Below are positions 1 to 10,035 of a stretch of 64,000 nt of DNA, one piece after another; position 1 is the stretch's first letter, and each line of letters begins with the position of its first letter. Source of the stretch: Pseudomonas cremoricolorata (GTDB taxonomy: Bacteria; Pseudomonadota; Gammaproteobacteria; Pseudomonadales; Pseudomonadaceae); the NCBI RefSeq assembly GCF_000759535.1, contig NZ_CP009455.1, forward strand, positions 1,674,001 to 1,738,000, written 5' to 3'. The position numbers were made by a program, and so were the translations under genes. The notes under the pieces are model-generated. The model was not told the origin of the DNA and did no database searches. It worked only from the letters and a program-made list of their open reading frames with translations.

Positions 1-38
1 TTTCTTGCAGCTAACAGCTTGCAGCTAGCCGCTCTCGG

Positions 39-1511
39 TCAAAAGACCGAGGCGTAGTCGCCGAGCTCGACCTGTACCGACTTGATGCGGGTGTACTGCG
101 CCAGGGAGCTGACGCCGTTCTCGCGGCCCACGCCCGATTGCTTGTAGCCGCCGACCGGCATTTCGGCTGGCGACTCGCCCCAGGCATTGATCCAGCAGAT
201 GCCGGCTTCGAGCTGGTGGATGATGCGGTGCGCGCGGGTCAGGTCGTTGGTGCACACGCCAGCGGCCAGGCCGTACTCGGTGTCGTTGGCGCGGCGGATG
301 ACTTCTTCTTCGGTCTCGTAGCTGAGGATGCTCATCACTGGGCCGAAGATTTCTTCCTGGACGATGGTCATGTCATCGCGGCAGTCGGTGAACACGGTCG
401 GTGCAACGAAGGCGCCCTTGGCGAATTCGCCTTCGGTCAGACGCTCACCGCCGCACAGCACACGGGCGCCTTGCTCTTTGCCCTTGGCGATGTAGCCGAG
501 CACGCTTTCCATGTGGGCGAAGCTGACCAGCGGGCCGAAGTTGGTGTTGTCGTCTTCCGGGTTGCCGATGCGGATGCGCGCGACACGTTCGGCGATCTTG
601 GCTTCGAACTCGGCTTTCAGCGACGCCGGGATGAACACGCGGGTGCCGTTGGTGCAGACCTGACCGGAGCTGTAGAAGTTGGCCATCATGGCGATGTCGG
701 CGGCGCGATCGAGGTCGGCGTCGGCGCAGATGATCAACGGCGACTTGCCGCCCAGTTCCATGGTCACTTCCTTGAGCGAGGAACTCGAAGCGCTGGCCAT
801 GACTTTCTTGCCGGTGGTGCCGCCGCCGGTGAACGAGATTTTCTCGATGCGCGGGTGCTCGGTCAGCCAGTTGCCGACTTCACGGCCGCTGCCGGTGAGG
901 ACGTTGAACACGCCATCGGGCAGGCCGGCTTCGGTGTAGATCTCGGCCAGTTTCAGGGTGGTCAGCGAGGTGACTTCCGAAGGCTTGAAGATCATCGCGT
1001 TGCCCGCAGCCAGGGCCGGGGCGGATTTCCACAGGGCGATCTGGATCGGGTAGTTCCACGCGCCGATGCCGGCGGTCACGCCCAGTGGCTCGCGGCGGGT
1101 ATAGACGAAGGAGCTGTCGCGCAGCGGAATCTGCTCGCCTTCGATGGCCGGCACCAGGCCTGCGTAGTATTCGAGCACATCGGCGCCGGTGACGATGTCG
1201 ACGTAACGGGTTTCGGAGTACGACTTGCCGGTGTCGAGGGTTTCCAGCATGGCCAGCTCATCGTTGCGCTCGCGCAGGATGTCGACGGCGCGGCGCAGGA
1301 TGCGCGAACGCTGCATGGCGGTCATCGCTGCCCAGACCTTCTGGCCGCGCTCGGCGCTTTCTACGGCACGCTCGACGTCGGCTTCGGTAGCCCGCTGGAC
1401 GTAAGCCAGGACTTCACCGGTCGCTGGGTTGATGGCTTCGAAGGTGGCATCGCTGCCGGCGTCGACGTAACCGCCATCGATGTAGAGTTTTTGCGTTCCG
1501 AAACGGGCCAT
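39..1511 (-). CDS. betB: Betaine aldehyde dehydrogenase
   Basis: Oxidises betaine aldehyde to glycine betaine with NAD(P)+, the last step of osmoprotectant synthesis from choline, in the cytoplasm. The 490-residue protein is full length for the family. It shows the aldehyde dehydrogenase signatures: Asn153 in AWNYP, the general base Glu252 in MELGGKSP and the nucleophile Cys286 in GQVCTNG. The ATG at 1511 follows a GAGGA ribosome site. It lies 31 nt downstream of betI in the usual betI-betB-betA order. betA would lie beyond the left edge of the window. Identification is firm from motifs and context. Confidence 0.96.
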   Translation of the reverse strand: MARFGTQKLYIDGGYVDAGSDATFEAINPATGEVLAYVQRATEADVERAVESAERGQKVWAAMTAMQRSRILRRAVDILRERNDELAMLETLDTGKSYSETRYVDIVTGADVLEYYAGLVPAIEGEQIPLRDSSFVYTRREPLGVTAGIGAWNYPIQIALWKSAPALAAGNAMIFKPSEVTSLTTLKLAEIYTEAGLPDGVFNVLTGSGREVGNWLTEHPRIEKISFTGGGTTGKKVMASASSSSLKEVTMELGGKSPLIICADADLDRAADIAMMANFYSSGQVCTNGTRVFIPASLKAEFEAKIAERVARIRIGNPEDDNTNFGPLVSFAHMESVLGYIAKGKEQGARVLCGGERLTEGEFAKGAFVAPTVFTDCRDDMTIVQEEIFGPVMSILSYETEEEVIRRANDTEYGLAAGVCTNDLTRAHRIIHQLEAGICWINAWGESPAEMPVGGYKQSGVGRENGVSSLAQYTRIKSVQVELGDYASVF

Positions 1512-1542
1512 AGTGTCCTCGCAAGTGCAATGTGTGATGTGG

Positions 1543-2208
1543 CTATGCGCGTCGCGCCTGTGCCGATTGGGCAGTGGCTGCGCGCGGTTGTTCAGTCACG
1601 TGGGCATCGCTGCCCGGGCGTTGCTGCTTAGCCAGTTGTAGATCCATGTATTCGTAAGCGATGCGTACTGCCTGCGCGGTGTCGAAGGCATCGCCCGACA
1701 GCGCACCGCGCAACCACAAGCCGTCGATCAACGCTGCCAGGCCGCGGGCGGCGCTGCGCGCCTCATCGAGCGGCAGCACCTGACGGAACTGGTAGCACAG
1801 GTTGGAATACAGGCGGTGGTCGTTGATCCGCTGCAACCTGTGCAAGGACGGCTGGTGCATGCTGGAGGCCCAGAAGGCCAGCCAGGTTTTCATTGCCGGG
1901 CCGGTGACCTGGCTGGCGTCGAAGTTGCCTTCGATGATCACTTGCAGCTGGGCACGGGGACTGGTGTCCGCCAGTGCCTGGCGCCGGGCGATCACGCCTT
2001 CGTTGAGCATGTTCATGATGTAGCGCATCGTCGCTGCGATCAGGCCGTTCTTGTCCCGAAAGTAGTGACTGATGATGCCGTTCGACACCCCAGCGAGGCG
2101 GGCGATCAGCGCAATGCTGGCGTCTCCCAGGCCTACTTGATCGACCGCTTGCAGGGTGGCTTCGATCAACTGCTGGCGGCGAATGGGTTGCATACCGACC
2201 TTGGGCAT
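1543..2208 (-). CDS. betI: TetR-family repressor BetI
   Basis: Choline-responsive repressor of the bet genes. The start is set at the ATG at 2208 because AGGAG stands just upstream and the resulting N-terminus ([17 protein letters not shown]) matches known BetI proteins. The frame is open further upstream but has no ribosome site. The protein is 221 residues, with a TetR helix-turn-helix near residues 10-60 ([19 protein letters not shown]) and a ligand-binding C-terminal half. It is somewhat longer than the usual ~195-200 residues because of a tail rich in Ala, Gln and Arg. It is the first gene of the bet operon and divergent from betT. A perfect operator lies 72 bp upstream. Confidence 0.95.
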   Translation of the reverse strand: MPKVGMQPIRRQQLIEATLQAVDQVGLGDASIALIARLAGVSNGIISHYFRDKNGLIAATMRYIMNMLNEGVIARRQALADTSPRAQLQVIIEGNFDASQVTGPAMKTWLAFWASSMHQPSLHRLQRINDHRLYSNLCYQFRQVLPLDEARSAARGLAALIDGLWLRGALSGDAFDTAQAVRIAYEYMDLQLAKQQRPGSDAHVTEQPRAATAQSAQARRA

Positions 2209-2266
2209 CGTGCATCTCCTCATAGGTCTGGCGAGCAGGCGACGGGCGTCTGACTCGGCGAAGACC

Positions 2267-2295
2267 AGTCTATTTTGTTTTGATTGAACGTTCAA
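2267..2295 (-). promoter_or_regulatory. Predicted promoter of betI-betB
   Basis: On the minus strand a TTGAAC -35 box and a TAGACT -10 box are separated by exactly 17 bp. The -35 box lies inside the BetI palindrome, so repressor binding would block RNA polymerase. Boxes were assigned by eye. Confidence 0.55.
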
Positions 2296-2299
2296 TCAA
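2280..2299. promoter_or_regulatory. BetI operator, perfect 20-bp palindrome
   Basis: TTGATTGAACGTTCAATCAA is a perfect inverted repeat in the betI-betT intergenic region. It resembles the bet operators described in other gammaproteobacteria, which share a TTGAACGTTCAA-type core. Its position over the betI -35 box supports autoregulation. Control of betT, whose start is 335 bp away, is possible but not shown by position. Confidence 0.8.
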
Positions 2300-2633
2300 T
2301 AAAGAATAAGCTCTGCGACAATTTGTGCCATTGACAGCTTTTCAGCCTCTCAAGCGGGCACGAATTGAAACCCCAGGAAGTCGTGAAGCCCCCGGAATAC
2401 AAGGCGTTGACGGGTATGAGCGATGCGCGAGTCAGATTCCGCCGAGTGGTCAAGCGACTGCCCGGCAAGCCTTCGGAGTGAGGTCGAGCCTGATTTTTTT
2501 GCAACGATTCGATTCGGGAGCACGATTTCCTTAGGTGCTTTTATAACACCTGAAGCAGTAGGGCTATTGCACCAATTGCTCGGGACAAGACTGATTAGCC
2601 TCCACCGCCGCACTCCGCCGGAGCATTCGTGCA

Positions 2634-4637
2634 ATGAGTTCTGCCTCACTTACCAAACCCCCCGCCGAGAGGGTCCGGGTCAACCGCGTGGTGTTCTACA
2701 CCTCGGCACTGTTGATCCTCGTTCTGACTGCCTTGCTGATCGCTGTACCTGAAACCGCCGGCCGCGTGCTCGGCCTCGCCCAGTCCTGGCTTACCCGCAG
2801 CTTCGGCTGGTACTACATGCTGGTGATCTGCGGCTACCTGGTGTTCGTCATCTACCTGGCGTTTTCCGACTTCGGCAAGCTCAAGCTGGGCGGCAAGGAC
2901 GACACCCCTGACTTCAGCTACGGCGCCTGGGCCGGCATGCTGTTCTCCTCGGGCATCGGTATTTCGCTGCTGTACTTCGGCGCCTCCGAGCCGCTGGACC
3001 ACTATTTCAATCCGCCTGAAGGCACCCCGGCCAGCCTCGACGCTGCCCGTGAAGGCCTGCAACTGACCTTCCTGCATTGGGGCCTGCATGGCTGGGCGAT
3101 CTATGCCCTGGTCGGCCTGGCGGTGGGTTACTTCGCCTACCGTCACAACCAGCCGCTGGCACTGCGCTCGGCGCTGTATCCGCTGGTCGGTGAGCGCTGG
3201 GTCAAGGGCGCGGCGGGCAATGCCGTGGACATCTTCGGCATGTTCGTCACCCTGCTGGGCCTGGTGACCAACCTCGGCATCGGCTCGATGCAGGTGGCCT
3301 CGGGTCTGGAATATCTGTTCGGCATGGACCACAGCAAGACCAACCTGCTGGCGGTGATCCTGACCATGGCGTCGGTGGCGACTATTGCTGCGGTGTCGGG
3401 TGTGGAAAACGGCATCCGCCGCCTGTCGAACCTCAATATCGCGCTGTTCAGCGGGTTGCTGATCTTCGTGCTGCTGGGCGGTGAGACCCTGCACCTGCTC
3501 AACGGCTTCGTGCAGAACGTCGGTGATTACCTCAACGGCTTCGTGCTCAAGACCTTCGACCTCTACGTGTACGAAGGCGATGGCGCCAAGTCGGAGCGCT
3601 GGCTGGGGCTGTGGACGGTGTTCTACTGGGCCTGGTGGATTTCCTGGGGCCCGTTCGTGGGTATGTTCATCGCACGTATTTCCAAAGGCCGCACGGTGCG
3701 CCAGCTGGTCTGTGGCGTGCTGCTGATTCCGCTGGGCTTCACCCTGGCCTGGCTGTCGATCTTCGGTAACACCGCGCTGGACCTGGTGATGAACCAGGGC
3801 GCCGTGGAGCTGGGGCGTACCGCCGTCGAGCAGCCCTCGATGTCGATCTATCAGCTGCTGGAATACTTCCCGGCGGCGAAGATCGTCATCGGTGTGGCGA
3901 TCTTCGTCGGCTTCGTGCTGTTCCTCACCCCTGCCGATTCGGGTGCGGTGATGATGGCCAACCTCTCGTGCAAAGGCGGCAAGGTCGACGAAGACGCCCC
4001 GCACTGGATGGTGGTGTTCTGGTCGGTGGTGATCACCCTGGTGACCATCGGCCTGCTGTTCGCCGGCAACTTCGAAGCCATGCAGACCATGGTGGTGCTG
4101 GCTGGCTTGCCGTTCTCGGTGGTGCTGGTGCTGTTCATGTTCGGCCTGCACAAGGCCATGAAGCAGGATGTGGCCATCGAGCAGGAGCGCGCCGAACTGG
4201 CCGCCCGTGGCCGTCGCGGTTTCAGTGAGCGTCTGACCCAGCTGGAACTGGAGCCGACCCAGGCCATCGTCCAGCGCTTCATGGACAAACAGGTCAGCCC
4301 GGCGCTGCGTGAAGCCGCCGAGTGCCTGCGCGCGCAAGGCTTCGAGGTGGAAGCCCGGCTCGGTCAGTCACGCAACATGATGGGCTTGCGGGTGCTGATG
4401 GAGGAAGGCAACCCGTTCGTCTATGAGGTGAGCCTGGACGGCTACCTGGCAGCGCCCGGCGAAGCGCCGACCGAGGGTGAGGAGGAGGTGCGTCAGCGCT
4501 TCTACCGCGCCGAGGTGTACCTGCACGATGGCAGTCAGGAGTACGACCTGATGGGCTTTGCCCCCGAGCAGATCGTGCGCGACGTGCTCGACCAGTTCGA
4601 GAGCCATCGCCAGGTGCTGGGCCGGGTCTACAGCTAA
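2634..4637 (+). CDS. betT: BCCT-family choline transporter BetT
   Basis: Inner-membrane secondary transporter that takes up choline for oxidation to glycine betaine. The 667-residue protein has about twelve membrane segments of the betaine/carnitine/choline transporter family. The Trp-rich stretch FYWAWWISWGPFVGMFIARISKG is split here as FYWAWWISWGPF and VGMFIARISKG, typical of transmembrane segment 8. A cytoplasmic C-terminal domain of about 150 residues marks the long BetT type rather than a short BCCT carrier. Divergent from betI, sharing its control region. It is followed by a GC-rich hairpin. Confidence 0.94.
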   Translation: MSSASLTKPPAERVRVNRVVFYTSALLILVLTALLIAVPETAGRVLGLAQSWLTRSFGWYYMLVICGYLVFVIYLAFSDFGKLKLGGKDDTPDFSYGAWAGMLFSSGIGISLLYFGASEPLDHYFNPPEGTPASLDAAREGLQLTFLHWGLHGWAIYALVGLAVGYFAYRHNQPLALRSALYPLVGERWVKGAAGNAVDIFGMFVTLLGLVTNLGIGSMQVASGLEYLFGMDHSKTNLLAVILTMASVATIAAVSGVENGIRRLSNLNIALFSGLLIFVLLGGETLHLLNGFVQNVGDYLNGFVLKTFDLYVYEGDGAKSERWLGLWTVFYWAWWISWGPFVGMFIARISKGRTVRQLVCGVLLIPLGFTLAWLSIFGNTALDLVMNQGAVELGRTAVEQPSMSIYQLLEYFPAAKIVIGVAIFVGFVLFLTPADSGAVMMANLSCKGGKVDEDAPHWMVVFWSVVITLVTIGLLFAGNFEAMQTMVVLAGLPFSVVLVLFMFGLHKAMKQDVAIEQERAELAARGRRGFSERLTQLELEPTQAIVQRFMDKQVSPALREAAECLRAQGFEVEARLGQSRNMMGLRVLMEEGNPFVYEVSLDGYLAAPGEAPTEGEEEVRQRFYRAEVYLHDGSQEYDLMGFAPEQIVRDVLDQFESHRQVLGRVYS

Positions 4638-4645
4638 ACCCAGCG

Positions 4646-4665
4646 GCGCCCCGCTCGCGGGGCGC
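4646..4665 (+). terminator. Hairpin after betT
   Basis: An 8-bp perfect stem (GCGCCCCG/CGGGGCGC) with a CTCG loop begins 8 nt after the betT stop. It has no T-tract, so intrinsic termination is uncertain. It sits between the convergent genes betT and the deacetylase gene and abuts the end of the latter. Confidence 0.5.
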
Positions 4666-5439
4666 TCAGCGGTTGCGGTAGACGCCGTTGCGACCGTGGC
4701 CGGCCATGGCCCGGTTGCTGCGCTCGGCGATCATCTGTTTGATCGGAATCCATTCGATGCCCTGGCTCTTGAGCCGGGGCAGCTGTTTTTCCAGCACGTC
4801 CAGGGTTTGCGGATACGGATGGCCGATCATCACCGCCGAACCCTGCTTGCGCGCCAGTTCGATGGCCACCTGCAACTGCCCGGCGATCGCCTCTTTGGTG
4901 CGCACGTCATCGAGGAACACATCCCGCGAAACGTGCGCCAGGCCGATGTCCTGAGCCTTGGCGGCGGCCACCGTGGCGGCGCTGGTGCGGCTGTCGACGA
5001 AGAACAGGCCGCGCTGTTGCAGCTCGCCCATCAACCAGGCCATGGCCGCCGGCTGCGAGGTCATGCGGCTGCCCATGTGGTTGTTCACGCCTGCGGCGAA
5101 CGGCACCTTGACCAGCGCGGCGTCCAGGCGCTGGGCGAGGGTCGGCAGCGGTACGTCGGGATGCCAGGCATAGGGGCCGGTGGCCGGGTCCATGGGCATG
5201 TGCAAGATCACCGTCTTGCCGGCCTTGTGCGCCTGGCGGGCGAAGTCGCTGGCATGCGGGGTGTCGGGCATGATCGCCAGGGTCACCGGGCCGGGCAGGG
5301 CGAGGGTGCGTGCGTCGCGCTCGGTGTTCTGACCGAGGTCGTCGATGATCAGGCTCAGGTAGGCTTTGGGCGGCTGGGCCGATGCCGCAGTCGCGACACC
5401 GGCCAGCAGGCAGAACAGGGCACAGCGCAGTACAGACAT
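4666..5439 (-). CDS. Divergent polysaccharide deacetylase family protein (YibQ-like)
   Basis: Predicted secreted protein of the divergent polysaccharide deacetylase family 2 (DUF610). A signal peptide covers about residues 1-21 (MSVLRCALFCLLAGVATAASA). The NodB-like fold is suggested by YLSLIIDDLGQN, LAIMPDTPHA, ILHMPMDP and NNHMGSRMT. The exact substrate is unknown. It lies 7 nt downstream of ctpA and next to envC, so a role in peptidoglycan or envelope remodelling is likely. The ATG at 5439 lacks a strong ribosome site, which suggests coupling to ctpA. Confidence 0.85.
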   Translation of the reverse strand: MSVLRCALFCLLAGVATAASAQPPKAYLSLIIDDLGQNTERDARTLALPGPVTLAIMPDTPHASDFARQAHKAGKTVILHMPMDPATGPYAWHPDVPLPTLAQRLDAALVKVPFAAGVNNHMGSRMTSQPAAMAWLMGELQQRGLFFVDSRTSAATVAAAKAQDIGLAHVSRDVFLDDVRTKEAIAGQLQVAIELARKQGSAVMIGHPYPQTLDVLEKQLPRLKSQGIEWIPIKQMIAERSNRAMAGHGRNGVYRNR

Positions 5440-5446
5440 GGGGGGC

Positions 5447-6763
5447 TCAGTCGCCCTTGGTGACGTTCAGGCCTTTGAGCAGGCTCAGGGCCTGGCTTAG
5501 CTGGAAGTCGCCATCCTGCGGACGTTCCTTGCGGACGGTGCTGCTGGTGGGACGGTCGGCGCCGCCGTTACCGTTGCCCAGGTGGCCCTTGAGGTCGGCT
5601 TCCTTGAAGTTCTCGCTGTCGTCGTCGGTGGTCAGCTTACCGGAGCGCACCTCGATGTCCGGCACGATGCCCTGGGCCTGGATCGAACGGCCGTTGGGGG
5701 TGTAGTACAGCGCGGTGGTGAGTTTCAGCGCACGGTCGTTGTTCAGCGGCAGCACGGTCTGCACCGAGCCTTTGCCGAAGCTGTCGGTACCCATCAGCAC
5801 ACCGCGCTTTTGATCCTGCAGGGCGCCGGCGACGATTTCCGAGGCCGAGGCACTGCCACCGTTGATCAGCACCACCAGCGGCACGCCTTCGCTGGCATCG
5901 GCCGGGTCGGCCGAGAAGCGCAGCTCGGAATTGGCGATGCGGCCCTTGGTGTAGACGATCAGGCCTTTGGTCAGGAAGTGGTCGGCCACTTCCACCGCCG
6001 ACTGCAGCACGCCGCCGGGGTTGTTGCGCAGGTCGAGAATCAGGCCGCGCAGCTTCTTGCCGTTGTCCTTGCGCAGTTTCGCCAGGGCCTTGCCGACTTC
6101 CTCGCCGGTCTTGACCTGGAACTGGGTGATGCGGATGTAGCCGTAGCCGCTCTCCAGCAACTGGCTCTTCACGCTTTTCACCTGGATGACCGCACGGGCC
6201 AGGGTCACGTCGAACGGGTTGCCGCCGTCGCGCACCAGGGTCAGGGTGATTTTCTGGCCGATCTTGCCGCGCATCTTATCCACCGCCTCGGACATGCTCT
6301 GGCCGCGGGTGGGGGCGCCGTTGATCTTGAGGATCAGGTCGCCGGCCTGGATGCCGGCACGCGATGCGGGGGTGTCGTCGATGGGCGAAACCACCTTGAC
6401 GAAACCATCGTCCATGCCGACTTCGATGCCCAGGCCGCCAAACTCGCCGCTGGTGCTTTCCTGCAGCTCCTGGAAGTCTTCCGGGCCGAGGTAGGCCGAG
6501 TGCGGGTCGAGGTTGCTGAGCATGCCCTTGATGGCATTTTCCAGCAGGGTCTTGTCGTCCACGGGTTCGACGTAGGCGGCCTTGATGCGGTCCATCACCT
6601 CGGCGAAGGTGCGCAGTTCGTCCAGCGGCAGAGGTGCGTTGGCCGTCACTTCCGTGGCCGGCACGGCGGCGCCCTTGGCGGGCTGCGCAGCAGTGGCCAG
6701 GGGGGCGCTGACCACCAACGCGATGGTCAGGGCCAGCTGGGTGAGGCGGGGCGAGTGCAGCAT
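5447..6763 (-). CDS. ctpA: S41-family C-terminal processing peptidase
   Basis: Periplasmic serine protease that cleaves proteins near their C-terminus. Relatives in Pseudomonas degrade peptidoglycan cross-link hydrolases. The start at 6763 is chosen because AGGAG precedes it and it gives a clean signal peptide (MLHSPRLTQLALTIALVVSA). The frame is open well upstream but that part is low-complexity readthrough. The 438-residue protein has a PDZ domain (GLGIEVGMDDGFVKVVSPIDD region) and the S41 catalytic region with Ser in GGSASASEI and Lys in SFGKGSVQT. It lies 95 nt downstream of envC. Confidence 0.94.
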   Translation of the reverse strand: MLHSPRLTQLALTIALVVSAPLATAAQPAKGAAVPATEVTANAPLPLDELRTFAEVMDRIKAAYVEPVDDKTLLENAIKGMLSNLDPHSAYLGPEDFQELQESTSGEFGGLGIEVGMDDGFVKVVSPIDDTPASRAGIQAGDLILKINGAPTRGQSMSEAVDKMRGKIGQKITLTLVRDGGNPFDVTLARAVIQVKSVKSQLLESGYGYIRITQFQVKTGEEVGKALAKLRKDNGKKLRGLILDLRNNPGGVLQSAVEVADHFLTKGLIVYTKGRIANSELRFSADPADASEGVPLVVLINGGSASASEIVAGALQDQKRGVLMGTDSFGKGSVQTVLPLNNDRALKLTTALYYTPNGRSIQAQGIVPDIEVRSGKLTTDDDSENFKEADLKGHLGNGNGGADRPTSSTVRKERPQDGDFQLSQALSLLKGLNVTKGD

Positions 6764-6858
6764 GTCGAACGAACTCCTGATCCTGATCCTTGTGACGCTC
6801 CAGACGGGAGCCTCGGTGCAGCCCTTGCCGGCGCTACGCCAACTAGACGTTGAACAGC

Positions 6859-8184
6859 CTAACCGCGACACCATTGCGCAGGATCGGCGGGCCGACCTTG
6901 CTGGCGAATGGCGAAGTACAGCCCAGCGCTTTCCTGGCCGCCACTGTCGCCAACGGTGGAAATACTGTCGCCAGCCTTGACGATATCGCCCGCGCGGGTG
7001 AGCAGGCTCTGGTTGTGCCCGTACAGGCTCAGGTAACCGTTGCCGTGGTCGAGAATGACCAGAAGCCCGGCGCCGCGCAACCAATCGGCGAACACCACGC
7101 GCCCGCCATGCACGGCGCGTACCTGGGTGCCGGGCGAGGCGCTGATCATCACCCCATCCCACTTGGCACGCGAGTCGCCACCGCGGGCATCGCCGAAGCG
7201 TGCCAGCAATCGACCATTGACAGGCCAAGGAAGTTTTCCGCGGGCCGCAGAAAAAGCGCCACCATAGTTCGCGCCATCACTGGACACCACCGGGCCGAGC
7301 GGCCTGCGCGGCGGGGCGGGGGCGTCTTCGACCGGCGCCGGGGGCGTCGGGGTGGCGCCGCGGGCTTTGTCTGCCTCGGCGCGCGCCAAGGCTTCCTGCT
7401 GACGGCGGCGCTCGGCTTCCTGTTGCGCCAACAGCGCCTTCTGCCGCGCTTCTTCAGCCTCGCGGGCCTGGCGCGCCAGGGTTTCCTCGATGGTCTTGAG
7501 CACCTGGGCGAGGTCGGCCTGATCCTGCTGGCGGGCTTGCAGCGCCTGGTTGCGCTGCTTGAGGTCGCCGTTGATCTTGGCCAGCACCTGACGGCGCTCG
7601 TTGCGCACCGTTTCCAGTTCCTGCCGGCGGCTGTCGAGGTTGCCGCGCTGGGCCAGCAACTGCGCCTGCTGGCGGGAGATGTCCTGCTCCACGGCGGCCA
7701 GCTGGCGCAGGGTTTCGTTGAAGGCGCGCAGTTGTTCGAGGCGCGCCTTGCTCAGGTAGTCGTAGTAGGTGAGGGTGCGGGCGAATTTCTCGGGGTTCTG
7801 CTGGTTGAGCAGCAGCTTGAGGTATTCCTCGCGGCCACTCTGGTAGGCCGAACGGGCCTGGATGGCAATCAGTCGTTGTTGTTCAACGCGGGCGCTCTGG
7901 AGTTTTTTTTTCTCGGAATCAAGGCGCTCCAGCTCGCCCTCGGTCTTTTTTAGTTCTTTCTGCAGGGCCTCCACCTGCTTCTCCAGCGTGCCGATTTCGG
8001 TTTCGGTGGTTTGCAGGTCTTTCTGCACGCCGGCTTTTTCCGCCTGGATCTTGCCGAGCATCTTCTGCAGCTCGGCGATGTCCTTGCGGGTGGCGTCCAG
8101 CTGCTGCTGGGTTTGCGCACGCTCGTCGGCGAAGGCCGGGCTGAGCAGGCACGACAAGGCGAGGGGTAGGAGAGCACGAAGCAT
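6859..8184 (-). CDS. envC: Murein hydrolase activator EnvC (LytM domain)
   Basis: Periplasmic activator of the septal amidases AmiA/AmiB during cell separation. The 441-residue protein has a signal peptide (about 1-19), a long coiled coil rich in Gln, Glu, Lys and Arg (about 20-260), an Ala/Pro linker and a C-terminal LytM/M23 domain (about 310-441). The last metal-binding position reads LYFAIRQQG instead of a His-containing motif, so the domain looks catalytically degenerate, as in known EnvC. It is upstream of ctpA on the same strand and downstream of gpmI, separated from gpmI by a terminator. Confidence 0.92.
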   Translation of the reverse strand: MLRALLPLALSCLLSPAFADERAQTQQQLDATRKDIAELQKMLGKIQAEKAGVQKDLQTTETEIGTLEKQVEALQKELKKTEGELERLDSEKKKLQSARVEQQRLIAIQARSAYQSGREEYLKLLLNQQNPEKFARTLTYYDYLSKARLEQLRAFNETLRQLAAVEQDISRQQAQLLAQRGNLDSRRQELETVRNERRQVLAKINGDLKQRNQALQARQQDQADLAQVLKTIEETLARQAREAEEARQKALLAQQEAERRRQQEALARAEADKARGATPTPPAPVEDAPAPPRRPLGPVVSSDGANYGGAFSAARGKLPWPVNGRLLARFGDARGGDSRAKWDGVMISASPGTQVRAVHGGRVVFADWLRGAGLLVILDHGNGYLSLYGHNQSLLTRAGDIVKAGDSISTVGDSGGQESAGLYFAIRQQGRPADPAQWCRG

Positions 8185-8237
8185 GAGGTTGGACGTACCA
8201 GGGATGAGAATCGGCCTAGTATGCCCATCCAGGACAG

Positions 8238-8274
8238 CAAAAAAAACGCCCCGGCGTCTCGACGGCGGGGCGTT
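8238..8274 (-). terminator. Rho-independent terminator of gpmI
   Basis: Read on the minus strand, AACGCCCCG pairs with CGGGGCGTT and is followed by a run of T (the A-run at 8239-8246). It lies 22 nt after the gpmI stop and before envC, so envC needs its own promoter or readthrough. Confidence 0.85.
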
Positions 8275-8295
8275 GGTCTGGAATGGGCCGGACGA

Positions 8296-9831
8296 TCAGG
8301 CGTCGAGCAGGATCGAGGTGCCGGTCATTTCCGCAGGGATTTCCAGGCCCAGCAAGGTCAGCATGGTGGGCGCCACATCGGCCAGCACGCCACCCTCGCG
8401 CACCTTCAGCGCACGCTTGCCGATATAGATGAACGGCACCGGCTCGGTGGTGTGCGCGGTGTGCGCCTGGCCGGTGCATTCATCTTCCATCTGCTCGACG
8501 TTGCCGTGGTCGGCGGTCAGCAGCGCTTCGCCGCCCACTTTATCGAGCGCCTCGACGATGCGCCCGACGCAGGTGTCCAGGGCTTCCACAGCCTTGACCG
8601 CGGCGTCGAACACGCCGGTGTGGCCGACCATGTCACCGTTGGCGTAGTTGACCACGATGACATCGAAGCGCTGCTGCTCGATGGCCTCGACGATGCGGTC
8701 GGTGACCTGCGGCGCGTTCATCTCCGGTTGCAGGTCGTAGGTGGCGACCTTCGGCGATGGAATCAGAATGCGCTCTTCGCCTTCGAACGGCTCTTCACGG
8801 CCGCCCGAGAAGAAGAAGGTCACGTGGGCGTACTTTTCCGTTTCGGCGATGCGCAGCTGGGTCTTGCCGTGCTTGGCCAGGTACTCGCCGAGCACGTTGT
8901 TCAGGCTGGCCGGCGCGAAGGCTGCCGGGGCCGGAATCTTCGCCGAATACTGGGTCAGGCCAATGAAGGCGGCGACCTTCGGCAGGCGCGCACGGGGAAA
9001 TTCCTTGAAATCCGGCTCGACGAACACCCGCGACAGCTCGCGGGCGCGGTCGGCGCGGAAATTCATGAACACCACCGCATCACCGTCCTCGACCTTGACC
9101 GCATCACCGATGCGCGTGGCCTTGACGAATTCATCGCTCTCGTCGCGTGCGTAGGCCGCTTCCAGGCCGGCGACCGCGGTGGCAGCGCTATAGTCGGCAA
9201 CGCTGTCGACGATCAGGTCGTAGGCGGCGCTGACGCGGTCCCAGCGGTTGTCGCGGTCCATGGCGAAATAGCGGCCGATGAGGCTGGCGATGCGGCCCTT
9301 GCCGAGCTTGGCGAAGGTGCTGTCGAGCAGTTCCAGCGACGCTTGCGCGCTGCGCGGCGGGGTGTCGCGGCCATCGAGGAAGGCGTGCAGGTAGATCTTT
9401 TCGGCGCCGCGCTGGGCGGCCAGCTCGGCCATGGCCACCAGGTGGTCCTGGTGGCTGTGTACGCCACCGTCGGAGAGCAGGCCGAGAATGTGCACGGCCT
9501 TGCCCGCTTTGGCGGCGCCGTCGACGGCGCCGGTGAGCACCGGGTTGGTGAAGAACTCGCCGTCACGAATGGCTTTGGTGACGCGGGTGAAGTCCTGATA
9601 CACCACCCGGCCGGCGCCGAGGTTCATGTGACCGACTTCGGAGTTGCCCATCTGCCCGTCGGGCAGGCCGACATCCATGCCCGAACCGGAAATCAGGCCA
9701 TGGGGCTGGGTCGCCAGGAGGCGGTCGTAGACCGGCGTGTTGGCGGCGAAGATGGCGTTGTACTCAGGGCTTTCGCTGTGACCGAAACCATCGAGGATGA
9801 TCAGGACCAGGGGTTTAGGCGTGCTCGTCAT
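8296..9831 (-). CDS. gpmI: 2,3-bisphosphoglycerate-independent phosphoglycerate mutase
   Basis: Interconverts 3- and 2-phosphoglycerate in glycolysis and gluconeogenesis using two metal ions. The 511-residue protein has the phosphatase-like core with metal ligands in [10 protein letters not shown], the phosphoryl-acceptor Ser64 in [13 protein letters not shown], and the ADHGNVEQM and [11 protein letters not shown] motifs near the C-terminus. The ATG at 9831 is preferred. An in-frame GTG nine bases upstream is possible but gives a poorer N-terminus. Divergent from yibN, as in other pseudomonads. Confidence 0.96.
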   Translation of the reverse strand: MTSTPKPLVLIILDGFGHSESPEYNAIFAANTPVYDRLLATQPHGLISGSGMDVGLPDGQMGNSEVGHMNLGAGRVVYQDFTRVTKAIRDGEFFTNPVLTGAVDGAAKAGKAVHILGLLSDGGVHSHQDHLVAMAELAAQRGAEKIYLHAFLDGRDTPPRSAQASLELLDSTFAKLGKGRIASLIGRYFAMDRDNRWDRVSAAYDLIVDSVADYSAATAVAGLEAAYARDESDEFVKATRIGDAVKVEDGDAVVFMNFRADRARELSRVFVEPDFKEFPRARLPKVAAFIGLTQYSAKIPAPAAFAPASLNNVLGEYLAKHGKTQLRIAETEKYAHVTFFFSGGREEPFEGEERILIPSPKVATYDLQPEMNAPQVTDRIVEAIEQQRFDVIVVNYANGDMVGHTGVFDAAVKAVEALDTCVGRIVEALDKVGGEALLTADHGNVEQMEDECTGQAHTAHTTEPVPFIYIGKRALKVREGGVLADVAPTMLTLLGLEIPAEMTGTSILLDA

Positions 9832-9996
9832 CAATCCCACTCACGGTTGCTGAAAATGATAAAGACCCGCATTTTAGGGCAAATCGTTCCGCGACTGCGA
9901 ATAATCCTCAGTGCCGCCGGGCGGCATGCCTACAGCCTGGAGATGAAAGCGCCTCACCGCTGGCCGGCCGGGCTGTGGCGGGCCTGAGGCGGTGTG

Positions 9997-10002
9997 TATA
10001 CT
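9997..10002 (+). promoter_or_regulatory. Possible -10 box of yibN
   Basis: TATACT stands 34 nt before the yibN start in the divergent gpmI-yibN region. No clear -35 box was found, so this is tentative. Confidence 0.35.
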
Positions 10003-10035
10003 GACCGGCATTTTCACTCGCTTGGAACAGCCCTG

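Larger units (their letters stand above)
2209..2633. other. betI-betT intergenic region
   Basis: This 425-bp divergent control region holds the BetI palindrome and the betI promoter at its left end. The rest is the long leader of betT, with a run of seven T at about 2493-2499 and a weak hairpin (AGGTG/CACCT, about 2533-2551). A 32-codon reading frame at 2383-2481 is noted as a finding only. No other gene is supported. Confidence 0.6.

Noticed and set aside
2646..4337. A 563-codon open frame antisense to betT
   Set aside because: His/Gln-rich readthrough opposite a well-defined transporter.
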